Shown here: one piece after another, positions 33,502 to 42,338 of the stretch
Position numbering within the stretch: the stretch's first letter is position 1
Layout of the letters: each line of letters opens with the position of its first letter
NCBI GenBank assembly: GCA_927441425.1
Contig: CAKMKG010000020.1
Span: forward strand, 1 to 50,692
Length of the DNA stretch: 50,692 nucleotides
Source of the DNA: an uncultured Bacillota bacterium
GTDB taxonomy: Bacteria; Bacillota; Clostridia; Peptostreptococcales; Anaerovoracaceae
Direction of reading: 5' to 3'
Notes under the pieces: model-generated
What the model was told of the DNA's origin: nothing
Seen by the model: the letters and a program-made list of their open reading frames with translations, nothing else
Database searches by the model: none
Position numbers and translations under genes: made by a program

Positions 33502-34644
33502 ATTTAAAAACTGTTTATAGTTCAAGAGACCGCGGCCTTGTGCATTGCGGTCTTCTTTTTTTATGGGCAGAGCATCCCTTACCAGAAGCTGCTTGACCTG
33601 TGCAGGTGTCAGATTTGGCCTCATAGCGTACAGGCAGGCTGCAACGCCGCTTACCACAGGAGCTGCCATGGAGGTGCCGGACTGAACAGTGTAACGCTTT
33701 GGGTTCTTCCCATCCAAGGAGTAGATGTCGACCCCGGGCGCTACCAGATCCGGTTTGGACTCGCCGGCAAGTGTGGGACCGCGACTTGAAAAGCTAGCAA
33801 CCTTGATTTCTCCATCTTCCCAATGTGTCAAATCGGCCGCGCCGACTGTGATGACAAGAGGGCTGGTACCGGGAGAATTGATGGAGCATTTGCTAGGTCC
33901 GTTATTTCCGGCTGCCGTAATGACGCTATAACCGTATCGAACTGCCGCATTTGCTCCCTTAATCAGCGGGTCATCGTCGTAAGAGGGCTCAACCTTGATC
34001 CCTAGGGACAGGTTGATGACCCGGATATTATAAAAATGCCCGTTGTTAACAATCCATTGCAATGCAGCAAGAATATCGGATTCCGTTCCGTTTCCCGACT
34101 CATCCAGTGCCTTGATGGCGATAACATTTGCGCAAGGGGCGGTTCCCGTGTATTTGCAGGATGTATAGCCATTTCCGGCGATAATCCCGGTGACATGTGT
34201 ACCGTGACCGTCATCGTCATAAGGCAGATCTTTATTTGCCAGCAGATCCTTGAAGGCAACGATCCTGTTATATGGCTTGATCAGGTCATAATGCGGGGAT
34301 ACTCCTGTATCGATGACCGCAACGCCAACGCCTTTGCCTCGCTCCTTGCTTCCAAAGATCCGCCGCATATCATCCTCGAAGTTACCGCATTTTGCCCGGA
34401 TCGGTTTTGCGCTGGAGAAAACTGGAGTTTTTGATACGATTGCATCGTCACTGATGGATCCGATCATTTGATGACTCGATAGCTTTTCTATTTTTTCCTT
34501 TGGAATTTCAACTGAAACTGCATTGATAAAGGGTAGCTCGTATTTGATCTGTCCGTAATTTTCAATAATACAGTCTCTTATCTCGTTTATCGTACGCTTT
34601 GAATATATAATAACAGGGGTTAGCTCCCCGTTGCTTGAATTCAT
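33496..34644 (-). CDS. subtilisin-family (S8) serine protease, apparently intracellular
   Basis: A 382-residue S8 protease with the triad in GVAVIDTGVS (Asp), DDDGHGTHVTGIIAG (His) and QSGTSMAAPVVSG (Ser), and the oxyanion Asn in TAAGNNGPS. The first about 85 residues resemble an I9-like inhibitor/prodomain (TPVIIYSKRTINEIRDCI). There is no signal peptide, so it is probably cytosolic or mother-cell located, like intracellular subtilisins. The ATG at 34644 is preceded by aaggga at suitable spacing; the GTG at 34653 is too close to it. It is divergent from walR and convergent with the M23 gene. Confidence 0.88.
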   Translation of the reverse strand: MNSSNGELTPVIIYSKRTINEIRDCIIENYGQIKYELPFINAVSVEIPKEKIEKLSSHQMIGSISDDAIVSKTPVFSSAKPIRAKCGNFEDDMRRIFGSKERGKGVGVAVIDTGVSPHYDLIKPYNRIVAFKDLLANKDLPYDDDGHGTHVTGIIAGNGYTSCKYTGTAPCANVIAIKALDESGNGTESDILAALQWIVNNGHFYNIRVINLSLGIKVEPSYDDDPLIKGANAAVRYGYSVITAAGNNGPSKCSINSPGTSPLVITVGAADLTHWEDGEIKVASFSSRGPTLAGESKPDLVAPGVDIYSLDGKNPKRYTVQSGTSMAAPVVSGVAACLYAMRPNLTPAQVKQLLVRDALPIKKEDRNAQGRGLLNYKQFLNL

Positions 34645-34761
34645 AGTAATCACTTCCCTTGCCTCATAATATGAGGAAGGGCTTGGGCAAGGTGAGCGCA
34701 GTGGATATAAGCCAAATAAAAATCGGGCATGCTATGGTAGTAACAGAAAAAAATTGGATTT

Positions 34762-34790
34762 TTGACGAATGTAGTTTTTTTTGATATAAT
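34762..34790 (+). promoter_or_regulatory. promoter of walRK
   Basis: TTGACG (34762-34767), 17-bp spacer and TATAAT (34785-34790), 40 bases upstream of the walR start. A clear sigma-A promoter. Confidence 0.8.
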
Positions 34791-34830
34791 GGCTCAGTAC
34801 TGTTAAGTCATGAATAAGGAGGATATTCTT

Positions 34831-35529
34831 ATGGACTCAAAAAAAGTGTTAATAATAGAAGATGAAAAATCCATATCAGATATTATAAAATTTAACCTAA
34901 AAAAAGAAGGATTCGAGGTTGATACCGCATATGACGGTCAAGACGGACTGGATAAAGTCCTGTCTGGCAAGCCGGATCTGATCCTGCTGGACGTGATGCT
35001 GCCAATTATGGACGGTTTTCAGGTTTGTAAAAAGGTCAGGGAAACGAATTCTGTGCCAATTCTCATGCTGACAGCAAAAGAAGAGGAAGTAGATAAGGTG
35101 CTCGGTCTGGAGCTAGGCGCCGATGATTATATTACGAAGCCTTTCGGGATGAGGGAACTCATCGCAAGAATTAAAGCGAACATCAGAAGAACCGATCTGA
35201 TGGTAAATTTACAGGATGTTCCCTCCAATATACAGGACTTTGGAACGCTGGCGATTGATTTAAACCGATATGAGGTAAGAAAGCACGACATCCCACTTGA
35301 GCTGACGCTCCGTGAGTTTGAACTTCTTAAATATCTGGCGGAACGGGAAAACAAGGTGTTTTCCAGAGAACAGCTGCTGGAAGAAGTCTGGGGCTATGAG
35401 TATTATGGCGATATTCGTACAGTGGATGTAACGGTTCGAAGATTGAGAGAAAAGCTTGAGGATGATTCCAGTGATCCAAAATATATCATGACAAAAAGAG
35501 GGATAGGATATTACTTCAGGAGGCCTTAA
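34831..35529 (+). CDS. walR: OmpR-family response regulator WalR (YycF)
   Basis: A 232-residue regulator of cell-wall metabolism. The receiver domain starts KKVLIIEDEKSISDIIKFNL with the acidic pair, phospho-Asp in DLILLDVMLP, and the switch Lys in YITKPFGMREL. The C-terminal winged helix has LTLREFELLKYLAE and WGYEYYGDIRTVDVTVRRLREK (only as landmark). The ATG at 34831 follows aaggagg; an in-frame ATG at 34810 overlaps that site. It is followed by its kinase, with the stop codon inside a hairpin that hides the kinase ribosome site. Confidence 0.93.
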   Translation: MDSKKVLIIEDEKSISDIIKFNLKKEGFEVDTAYDGQDGLDKVLSGKPDLILLDVMLPIMDGFQVCKKVRETNSVPILMLTAKEEEVDKVLGLELGADDYITKPFGMRELIARIKANIRRTDLMVNLQDVPSNIQDFGTLAIDLNRYEVRKHDIPLELTLREFELLKYLAERENKVFSREQLLEEVWGYEYYGDIRTVDVTVRRLREKLEDDSSDPKYIMTKRGIGYYFRRP

Positions 35530-35560
35530 CCTCCGCGTTGTTCTTTGTCAACGGAGGTTA
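35527..35560 (+). promoter_or_regulatory. hairpin masking the walK ribosome binding site
   Basis: taacctccg (35527-35535) pairs perfectly over 9 bp with cggaggtta (35552-35560), which contains the ggagg ribosome site of walK. The 5' strand includes the walR stop codon. Ribosomes finishing walR would open the hairpin, coupling kinase synthesis to regulator translation. Confidence 0.7.
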
Positions 35561-35566
35561 ACCGGT

Positions 35567-37393
35567 ATGATGATTGTGAAGAAGAGATGGTCCAGCATGA
35601 GATGGAAGATAGTTTTTATTTACTTTCTTCTTGTCTTTATCGCAACAACAATAATCGGGGTTTTTATCATGAGCCAATTGGAGGCTCATTACAAAAACTC
35701 GATTCGTGACAATAATTCTGATACGGTACAAACGCTGCTGGCCTCTTTTCAGGGTTACGAAAATTTGAAAAATCATCAGGAAGAGATCCAATCCAATATT
35801 GTGAGCTGGTCAAAGGGCGTTCAGCAGGAGATTTTTGTCGTAGACGATGACTTTACCATCCTTGCTTCCAATAATGAAAACCATGTCCTAAAGAGTGCTG
35901 TGGAGCTTCTGGACCAGAGCATTATTCTTAGTGGTCTTGGCGGAGACATCGACGAAGCCGAGGGAATCTTAAAAGCGCAGAATAAAGACATTCCGGTCAT
36001 CAATATGGTCTTTCCCATCGGGGATGAGGACCAAATCAAGGGAGTTCTTTATCTCAGAGAAGACATGACCAGTGTTTATGAGACCATTGATCAATCGAAG
36101 TTCATTTTCGTACAGGCAATGGCCATAGCCCTTCTGATCACTGTCGTTCTAGGATTTTTAATCGCGCGAAGCATTACTGTGCCTATTAATGATGTCACGG
36201 AAAAGGCGGAAAAGATGGCGCAAGGCGACTTCAGTCAGGAGGTCAGCGTCAAATCCGACGATGAAATCGGCCGGCTTGCGGAGATGTTCAATCTGCTCAG
36301 GAAACAGCTAAACCTGACTTTGTCTGAAATATCAAACGAAAAAAGCAAATTAGAAACGATTTTGAAATATATGGCAGACGGTTTGATCGCCGTTAATTTA
36401 TCCGGTCACATCATCCATGCCAATGCGGCTGCCATGACAATGCTGAATATCACTGGCGAGGATATGGACAAGAAGCATTATGATGAGATTATTAGAGTTT
36501 ATAATGAAAATCTGATCTTTGAAAAGTTAAGAGAAAACAGCAAGGATGGAGGCGTTGCCGACGTTTTCCTCTACGGTGGCTCTACCTTTGCCGTGAGATA
36601 TGATCGGTTTAAGGATGAAAATGCCCAGGATGTAGGCATTATCATGATCCTGCAGGATATTACAGAACGGCAGAAGCTGGAAAACATGCAGATGGATTTT
36701 GTGGCAAATGTATCCCATGAGCTGAAGACCCCTCTTACAACCATAAAAAGCTACACGGAAACCTTGCTTTGCGGCCAGGTAGATGACCAGGAAACCACAA
36801 TGCAATTTCTGGATATCATCGATACAGAGGCAGATCGGATGAACCGACTGGTCAAGGATCTCCTGCAGCTTTCCAGACTGGATTACCAGCAAGAGAAATG
36901 GTACAAGAAGGAAAGCAACCTGATCAGCCTGTTAAAGGCTGTCGTGACAAAGGTCGAACTTACTGCCAAAAATAAAAACCAGCATCTCAATTACATCTTT
37001 GACGAAAATCAGAGGATTCTAACCGTGATTGACAAGGACGGCATTGAGCAGGTACTGCTGAACGTGCTGAGCAATGCGATCAAATATACCCAGGAGGGCG
37101 GAAGAATCGATATCGATGCCCTCCAGTCGGGAAAAGATGCCCAACTAATCATTGCAGACAATGGCATCGGCATCCCGGAAAAGGAACTCTCCCGTGTCTT
37201 TGAACGATTTTTCCGTGTGGACAAGGCACGCTCCAGAGGTATGGGCGGAACCGGGCTCGGACTTGCAATTTCCAAGCAGATCATAGAGGAACACCATGGA
37301 TCTATTGAAATAGAAAGCAAGGAAGGCAAGGGCACGAAAGTAATCATCACGTTGCCGCTTTCCCACGCAAGAGGCAGAAAGAATATTGAATGA
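35567..37393 (+). CDS. walK: sensor histidine kinase WalK (YycG)
   Basis: A 608-residue kinase partner of WalR. Membrane helix 1 near 15-35 (IVFIYFLLVFIATTIIG), extracytoplasmic sensor (about 36-180), helix 2 near 182-203, HAMP (SITVPINDVTEKAEKMAQGD), a PAS domain near 255-360 (ILKYMADGLIAVNLSG), phospho-acceptor His in FVANVSHELKTPLTT, and HATPase N (NVLSNAIKYT), G1 (DNGIGIP) and G2 (GGTGLGLAISKQI) boxes. All catalytic motifs are intact. The usual walH/walI partners do not follow; yabP and yabQ do. Confidence 0.93.
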   Translation: MMIVKKRWSSMRWKIVFIYFLLVFIATTIIGVFIMSQLEAHYKNSIRDNNSDTVQTLLASFQGYENLKNHQEEIQSNIVSWSKGVQQEIFVVDDDFTILASNNENHVLKSAVELLDQSIILSGLGGDIDEAEGILKAQNKDIPVINMVFPIGDEDQIKGVLYLREDMTSVYETIDQSKFIFVQAMAIALLITVVLGFLIARSITVPINDVTEKAEKMAQGDFSQEVSVKSDDEIGRLAEMFNLLRKQLNLTLSEISNEKSKLETILKYMADGLIAVNLSGHIIHANAAAMTMLNITGEDMDKKHYDEIIRVYNENLIFEKLRENSKDGGVADVFLYGGSTFAVRYDRFKDENAQDVGIIMILQDITERQKLENMQMDFVANVSHELKTPLTTIKSYTETLLCGQVDDQETTMQFLDIIDTEADRMNRLVKDLLQLSRLDYQQEKWYKKESNLISLLKAVVTKVELTAKNKNQHLNYIFDENQRILTVIDKDGIEQVLLNVLSNAIKYTQEGGRIDIDALQSGKDAQLIIADNGIGIPEKELSRVFERFFRVDKARSRGMGGTGLGLAISKQIIEEHHGSIEIESKEGKGTKVIITLPLSHARGRKNIE

Positions 37394-37582
37394 TGCGGTT
37401 TTGGGTTACGGCAAGTGAATTGCCAAAACCCAAAACCGTTCCTTCAACGATTTGAGTGCCGTGCGAATATTCGCCTGCGGCGAATCGCACAGGGCGATTC
37501 AAATCGAACAAGTCGATTTGAGAATGAATGGTTTGAGAATAAATAAGCTCCCCTGATAATATATTAAGAAGGGGTGTTTTTT
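37394..37582. repeat. multi-hairpin intergenic region, walK to yabP
   Basis: Several nested palindromes and no gene: cggttttgggtt pairs with aacccaaaaccg around an inner ggcaa/ttgcc; gtgcgaat-attcgcc pairs with ggcgaatcgcac; and cgatttgag pairs with two later copies of its complement (gattcaaatcg, and tcgatttga in a further hairpin). The first could terminate walK transcription, though no long T run follows. The alternative pairings resemble an attenuator or a palindromic repeat unit. Confidence 0.5.
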
Positions 37583-37843
37583 ATGGAAGCACATGTTGTG
37601 AATATTGACAACAGAGAAAGGATTTCCGTTACGGAGGTTGCAGATGTTGAAAGCTTCAACGAGGAAATTATTTTTCTGACTTTAAAAAATGGCGGCTTGG
37701 TCATCAGAGGAGAGGATCTCCACATTCAAAAGCTTGACTTGGAAGAGGGCAGGATTTTGATTTTAGGAGCCATCAGCTCTGCCGTTTACACGGAAAAAAG
37801 AGACAAACAGGAAAAGGGCTTCCTGAAACGAATTTTGAAATGA
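37583..37843 (+). CDS. yabP: sporulation protein YabP
   Basis: An 86-residue YabP/YqfC-family protein needed in the mother cell for spore cortex assembly. Landmarks: NIDNRERISVTEVADVESFNE, GGLVIRGEDLHIQKLDLEEG, and the hydrophobic strand RILILGAISSAVYT. The ATG at 37583 follows aaggggtg; the in-frame ATG at 37574 is too close. It overlaps yabQ by ATGA, so the two are translationally coupled. Confidence 0.9.
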   Translation: MEAHVVNIDNRERISVTEVADVESFNEEIIFLTLKNGGLVIRGEDLHIQKLDLEEGRILILGAISSAVYTEKRDKQEKGFLKRILK

Positions 37844-38160
37844 ACAATGCCGATCTTGAAATGAATGTCGTCAATCCTTTGATTATCGATCAATCCTTCG
37901 AATTTGTCATCATGCTATTTGCAGGGATGACGGTTATGCTTTTCTATGACATCTTTCTTAAGGTGAAAGGCAAATTGAAACCGGCAAATAAGATATCTTT
38001 TATTCAAGATATCTTATTTTGGCTGTTTGCTTCTCTTTTAACCTCATCTTTCCTCTATTACTGCAGTTATGGAAGGCTTAGCTTCCATGCGTTACTAGCA
38101 TTTGGAGCTGGGGCTGTCTTGTGGAAAAAGTTTTTTTGTGGTACAATAATCAACAGGTGA
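37840..38160 (+). CDS. yabQ: spore cortex protein YabQ
   Basis: A 106-residue membrane protein. Helices are near residues 20-38 (FEFVIMLFAGMTVMLFYDI), 55-75 (DILFWLFASLLTSSFLYY) and 80-97. YabQ sits in the membranes around the forespore and is needed for cortex formation. The start codon overlaps the yabP stop. With yabP and cotJABC it shows the organism forms endospores. Confidence 0.88.
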   Translation: MNNADLEMNVVNPLIIDQSFEFVIMLFAGMTVMLFYDIFLKVKGKLKPANKISFIQDILFWLFASLLTSSFLYYCSYGRLSFHALLAFGAGAVLWKKFFCGTIINR

Positions 38161-38164
38161 TTTT

Positions 38165-38623
38165 ATGAAAAAAAAGCGGCGCAGCAGAGAATTTAAAAAT
38201 AACAGCCAGGTCATCGATATAGAAGTAGCCAGACAAAGCCGGAAACGGAAAAGAGAAGAAACTGCAGACAAAAAATATAAGGTGCGAAAATCGAAGTCTG
38301 TAATCACGGAACGCCAGGCAGGAAAAAAAGCCCGCCGCAGAATGGTGTACTTTGTGGTTTTTCTGTTCATTATTGGTCTTATAACCGTGTCCGCCTTTCA
38401 AATTATTAGTCTGAAGCTTACCGAAGCCAGAACCATGAAGGAACAGCAGGACTTGCTGACTCAAAAAGCCAGACTGGAACGAGATTATTCCCAAGTCAAC
38501 AGTCCGGAATATATCGAGCAGCAGGCCAGACAGCAGCTCCGGATGATCCGCCCCGGGGAGATCTTATATGTGCTTCCTGAGAAGGAGACTGTTTCCACCG
38601 GCGGAGGCATTGTGCCGAATTAG
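38165..38623 (+). CDS. divIC: FtsB/DivIC-family septum protein
   Basis: A 152-residue single-pass membrane protein. A strongly basic cytosolic tail (KKKRRSREFKNNSQ...), one helix near 60-80 (MVYFVVFLFIIGLITVSAF), and a coiled coil after it (KLTEARTMKEQQDLLTQK) ending in the typical YIEQQARQQLRMIRPGEILYV. It belongs to the divisome FtsB/DivIC group. The place after yabP-yabQ is conserved in Bacillus and clostridia. Ribosome site aggtga. Confidence 0.85.
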   Translation: MKKKRRSREFKNNSQVIDIEVARQSRKRKREETADKKYKVRKSKSVITERQAGKKARRRMVYFVVFLFIIGLITVSAFQIISLKLTEARTMKEQQDLLTQKARLERDYSQVNSPEYIEQQARQQLRMIRPGEILYVLPEKETVSTGGGIVPN

Positions 38624-38631
38624 GAGAAACT

Positions 38632-39174
38632 ATGATAAAGGAAATCATCGTCGTTGAAGGCAGAGATGATGAAGCGGCAGTAAAAAGAGCCGTGGAGGCG
38701 GAAACCATCGCGACCCATGGCTATGGAATAAAGCGGGAAACATTCACTCGAATCGAAAAAGCATATGCGGAGAGAGGAATCATTATCTTTACAGATCCGG
38801 ATTTTGCCGGCGAAAAAATAAGAAAAAGACTATCCGAACGCTTTCCTGAGGGGAAGCATGCTTTTTTACCGAGAGAGGAAGCGACAAAAGATGGAGACAT
38901 CGGAATTGAAAATGCCGGACCGGAGAGCATTCGGACAGCACTGAATAAAGCAAGGCCGGTTATGCTGGAGAAGCGGAACGAATTTCAACCGGAGGTTATG
39001 CTGGAGTACGGCCTTGTGGGAATTTCCGGCGCGGCCGAAAGAAGGGACAAGCTTGGGCAACGATTGGGAATTGGATACGGAAACAGCAAGGTTTTTCTGA
39101 ACCGTCTCAATCAGTACGGAATTGAACGGCAGGAATTGTTACAAGCTATCCTAGAGATAGAAACAGATAAATAG
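38632..39174 (+). CDS. rnmV: ribonuclease M5 (5S rRNA maturation)
   Basis: A 180-residue TOPRIM nuclease that trims 5S rRNA precursors. The TOPRIM core is clear: IIVVEGRDDEAAVKRAV with the catalytic Glu, and IIIFTDPDFAGEKIRKRL with the Asp pair. The middle FLPREEATKDGDIGIENA and the end GNSKVFLNRLNQYGI are typical. The next gene is rsmA, the conserved neighbour. Ribosome site taggagaa. Confidence 0.93.
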   Translation: MIKEIIVVEGRDDEAAVKRAVEAETIATHGYGIKRETFTRIEKAYAERGIIIFTDPDFAGEKIRKRLSERFPEGKHAFLPREEATKDGDIGIENAGPESIRTALNKARPVMLEKRNEFQPEVMLEYGLVGISGAAERRDKLGQRLGIGYGNSKVFLNRLNQYGIERQELLQAILEIETDK

Positions 39175-39185
39175 GAGATAAAAAG

Positions 39186-40052
39186 ATGAAGCTGTATTCA
39201 CCGGCAACCATCAATGAAATAAAGAATAAGCATGGGTTCAGGCTGTCCAAAAGTTTGGGGCAGAACTTTCTGACGGATAAAAATATCATTGACAAAATCA
39301 TAGAGAAGTCGAATATAGGCAAGCAGGACCTTGTGATCGAAATCGGACCTGGGATCGGTGTGCTTACCGCTGCAGCGGCTGAAGAAGCCGGCAAGGTCAT
39401 TGCCATTGAGATTGACCGAAAGCTGATCCCCATTTTAAAAGAAACCCTTAGCGAATACAATAATATTGAAATCAGAAACAGCGATGTGCTGAAGACCGAT
39501 ATAAAAGAAATTATGGAACAAAATCAGGAAATAAGCGGTCAAAAGAGAGAAGGTGTGAAAATATTGGGGAACCTTCCCTATTATATAACGACACCGATCA
39601 TTATGAAAATACTGGAGGACAGGGTTCCGGCAGACAGCATTACCATCATGCTGCAGAAAGAAGTGGCCGATCGGATTAAGGCGGCACCGGGCTCAAAGAC
39701 TTATGGTGCGCTTTCCGTAGCGGTGCAGTACTATTGCACCGTCGCCCACGTTGCCAATGCGCCGAAGGAAATCTTTGTTCCCCAGCCGAAGGTGGATTCC
39801 ACGGTGATCCGTCTTGATATACGAAAGGAAAAGCCTGTACAGCTCAATAGTGAAGCAGCATTTTTTGCAGTGGTAAGAGCTGGCTTCGGTCAGCGAAGAA
39901 AAACATTGCTGAATGCACTGACAGGCGTCTACGGACTTGCAAAGGATGAAATCGCGGTCGTGATGGCAACTGCGGGCATTGATCCCGTGAGAAGGGCCGA
40001 AACCCTCAGCCTTGAGGAATTTGCCTCTCTGGCAAATACCATACAGCCCTAA
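39186..40052 (+). CDS. rsmA: 16S rRNA dimethyladenosine transferase
   Basis: A 288-residue SAM-dependent enzyme that dimethylates two adenines near the 3' end of 16S rRNA. Landmarks: KSLGQNFLTDKNIIDKII, SAM motif VIEIGPGIGVLTAAAAE, catalytic NLPYYITTPI, and VPQPKVDSTVIRLD with AGFGQRRKTLLNAL at the end. Length is standard. It follows rnmV with an aggagat ribosome site. Confidence 0.96.
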   Translation: MKLYSPATINEIKNKHGFRLSKSLGQNFLTDKNIIDKIIEKSNIGKQDLVIEIGPGIGVLTAAAAEEAGKVIAIEIDRKLIPILKETLSEYNNIEIRNSDVLKTDIKEIMEQNQEISGQKREGVKILGNLPYYITTPIIMKILEDRVPADSITIMLQKEVADRIKAAPGSKTYGALSVAVQYYCTVAHVANAPKEIFVPQPKVDSTVIRLDIRKEKPVQLNSEAAFFAVVRAGFGQRRKTLLNALTGVYGLAKDEIAVVMATAGIDPVRRAETLSLEEFASLANTIQP

Positions 40053-40098
40053 AAGCAGACCGTTCCGAATAACTAACTGGAGGATAAAACGAGCATAC

Positions 40099-42075
40099 AT
40101 GAAATCCTATAAAACCTTTTTTGAACGATATTTGCACAATTCCATTGCGTTATGCGTGGTATTGTCAGTTACCATTAATTTTATAATAGAAGCGGTGAGC
40201 AGAAGATCTGTCTTTGCCTGCCTGGACTATATGACCGGCTCGCCTATGACCTTTTTCTATAACACCTGCATGATATTCTTTACCTTTTCCATCGCATACC
40301 TGGTGAAGCGGCGTATCTTCGTCTATGTTATAGTATCACTATTTTGGCTGGCGACGGGAATTACCAACGGAATCATTCTGAGCTACAGAATCACACCCTT
40401 TACGGTAACGGACCTTTCCCTTCTGAGCTCCGTCATGTCCATCATTCCAAATTATCTCAACACGGTGCAGATCGTGCTTGCGGCTGCAGCGGGAGTGCTT
40501 CTCATCCTTGCTTTGGTGCTGGTATTTTTGTTTATGCCGAAGCACAAGCAGAAGATCAATTACAAAAAAAGCGCTGCCGGTGTTCTCATATTAACCCTGT
40601 CCTTTATTGGACTGACCAATCTGGCTATCAGCCAAAACTGGGTTTCCACCTATTTTGGAAATCTGAATTACGCTTACCGAGATTACGGCTTCCCTTACTG
40701 TTTCATGAATACCTGGCTGAATACCGGAATATCGGCTCCCGGCAATTATTCCAGTGACGAAATCCTTGGGATTTTTACAGAGGAAGAATTGAAGGAGTTG
40801 ACCATCATTCCGGTAACCAACGGAGAGAAAGAGAGAAAGCCCAATGTGATCTTCCTCCAGATGGAATCATTTTTCGATCCGACTTTAATGGAAAACCTTC
40901 ATTTTTCCGCAGATCCGGTACCCAATTTCCGCGAATTGAAGAATGAGTACTCTTCCGGTTTTCTTACCGTTCCATCCATCGGGGCAGGCACAGCAAACAC
41001 CGAGTTCGAGGTAATGACAGGAATGAGAGTACGATTCTTTGGGCCCGGCGAATATCCATACAAATCAGTCCTGAAGGACAAAACCTGCGAAACCATTGCC
41101 TACGATTTGAAACGGCTGGGCTACGGTACCCACGCCATTCACAATCACAGAGGTGCTTTTTACGGAAGAAACAAGGTATTCCCGAATCTGGGCTATGATA
41201 CCTTTACCTCCCTTGAATATATGAACAGCGTTTCCAAGACACCGAAAAACTGGGCGAAGGACGGGGTATTGATCGAGGAAATTCTAGCAGCGCTCAATTC
41301 CACCGAGAGCGAGGATATGGTTTACACCATATCGGTGCAGGGGCACGGGCAGTACCCGGAAAAAAAGATAATTAAAGATCCGGCAGTAACAATTTCCGGC
41401 ATTACAGTGGAAAGTGAAGCCAATGCCTTTGAATATTATATCCAGCAGATCTATGAGATGGACGAATTCATCGGAGAGATGACAAATGCCCTGGAAGAGC
41501 TCGAGGAACCTACCGTGCTGGTGATTTACGGAGATCATCTACCGGGGCTGCCCATCAGTGATGCTGATTTAGTGAATAAAAACATATACGAGACCCAATA
41601 TGTGATTTGGGACAATATTGGACTGGATAAGCAGGATAAGGATCTTTACACATACCAGCTAGGAGCCGAAGTGCTCAATCAGATCGGAATCCATGAAGGT
41701 GTTTTAACCAAATATCACCAGAAACACAGGGATGATTCCAGTTATCTTGCCAATTTGAAAGCACTTCAATATGATATGCTTTACGGAAAGCAATACATTT
41801 TCGGAGAAACCAATCCTTTTGAGCCTACCAATATGAAAATGGGTGTCAGGGAAATCAAGGTTGAACGGGTCGTTGAAATCGGAAAAGAGTATTATATCAA
41901 GGGACAGAATTTCACGCCATTCAGTAAGATCTCCATCGGCGGAGAGGTTCTTGATACCATATTCCTCGGTCCGACGGTTCTGGGCCTTTTGGAGGAAGTT
42001 AAGCCGAAGGACGTTTCAAAGATGAAGGTGAGTCAGGTTGAAAAGAACAACGAGATCCTGAGCACGACAGAATAA
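40099..42075 (+). CDS. LTA synthase family sulfatase (membrane)
   Basis: A 658-residue membrane enzyme related to lipoteichoic acid synthase, which transfers glycerol-phosphate or similar groups outside the membrane. Five hydrophobic helices fill the first 200 residues. The extracellular alkaline-phosphatase-fold domain has NVIFLQMESFFDP (metal Glu), the nucleophile Thr in SIGAGTANTEFEVMTG, YGTHAIHNHRGAFYGR, and YGDHLPGLP (metal Asp/His). A C-terminal extension (after about 590) looks like an Ig-type sheet module (VERVVEIGKEYYIKGQNF). The start at 40099 is the first ATG after a ggagg 15 bases upstream, a long spacing. The exact polymer made is unknown. Confidence 0.85.
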   Translation: MKSYKTFFERYLHNSIALCVVLSVTINFIIEAVSRRSVFACLDYMTGSPMTFFYNTCMIFFTFSIAYLVKRRIFVYVIVSLFWLATGITNGIILSYRITPFTVTDLSLLSSVMSIIPNYLNTVQIVLAAAAGVLLILALVLVFLFMPKHKQKINYKKSAAGVLILTLSFIGLTNLAISQNWVSTYFGNLNYAYRDYGFPYCFMNTWLNTGISAPGNYSSDEILGIFTEEELKELTIIPVTNGEKERKPNVIFLQMESFFDPTLMENLHFSADPVPNFRELKNEYSSGFLTVPSIGAGTANTEFEVMTGMRVRFFGPGEYPYKSVLKDKTCETIAYDLKRLGYGTHAIHNHRGAFYGRNKVFPNLGYDTFTSLEYMNSVSKTPKNWAKDGVLIEEILAALNSTESEDMVYTISVQGHGQYPEKKIIKDPAVTISGITVESEANAFEYYIQQIYEMDEFIGEMTNALEELEEPTVLVIYGDHLPGLPISDADLVNKNIYETQYVIWDNIGLDKQDKDLYTYQLGAEVLNQIGIHEGVLTKYHQKHRDDSSYLANLKALQYDMLYGKQYIFGETNPFEPTNMKMGVREIKVERVVEIGKEYYIKGQNFTPFSKISIGGEVLDTIFLGPTVLGLLEEVKPKDVSKMKVSQVEKNNEILSTTE

Positions 42076-42112
42076 CCTGTAGGGCAGCGCTTTTGTGAGG
42101 AAGGGGGAACGT

Positions 42113-42268
42113 ATGGATATTGGAATTATTGGCGGAGCAGATGGACCAACAGCAATTTTTATCTCTTCCGGTAGCCTGACTCAGGTTGTAATTGGAGCCC
42201 TGATTACCATCTGCATTGCGGCAGTTGTGATCCTATGTGTGATCAAGAAGAGAAAAAACAAAGGATAA
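42113..42268 (+). CDS. 51-residue membrane protein with OadB-like GGADGPT motif
   Basis: A small gene with a strong gaaggggg ribosome site 5-10 bases before its ATG. It reads MDIGIIGGADGPTAIFISS, then a single hydrophobic helix (VVIGALITICIAAVVILCVI) and a basic tail KKRKNKG. GGADGPT-IF is the hallmark motif of beta subunits of sodium-translocating decarboxylases (OadB/GcdB), which are about 370-430 residues long. Here the motif stands alone with one helix. It follows the LTA-synthase-like gene by 37 bases and precedes a hairpin terminator, so it is probably co-transcribed with that gene. Function unknown. Confidence 0.8.
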   Translation: MDIGIIGGADGPTAIFISSGSLTQVVIGALITICIAAVVILCVIKKRKNKG

Positions 42269-42300
42269 AGCTTGTGCGTAATTGAAATTTTTACCATACC

Positions 42301-42333
42301 AATGGCATCTCTGCATAGAAAAGGGATGCCATT
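42301..42333 (+). terminator. terminator after the LTA-synthase-like operon
   Basis: aatggcatc...gatgccatt stem around an A-rich loop, followed by tat; flanking ataccA and ggtat can extend the pairing. The 3' side runs into the TATAAT (42339-42344) of the next gene. Confidence 0.65.
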
Positions 42334-42338
42334 TATGG

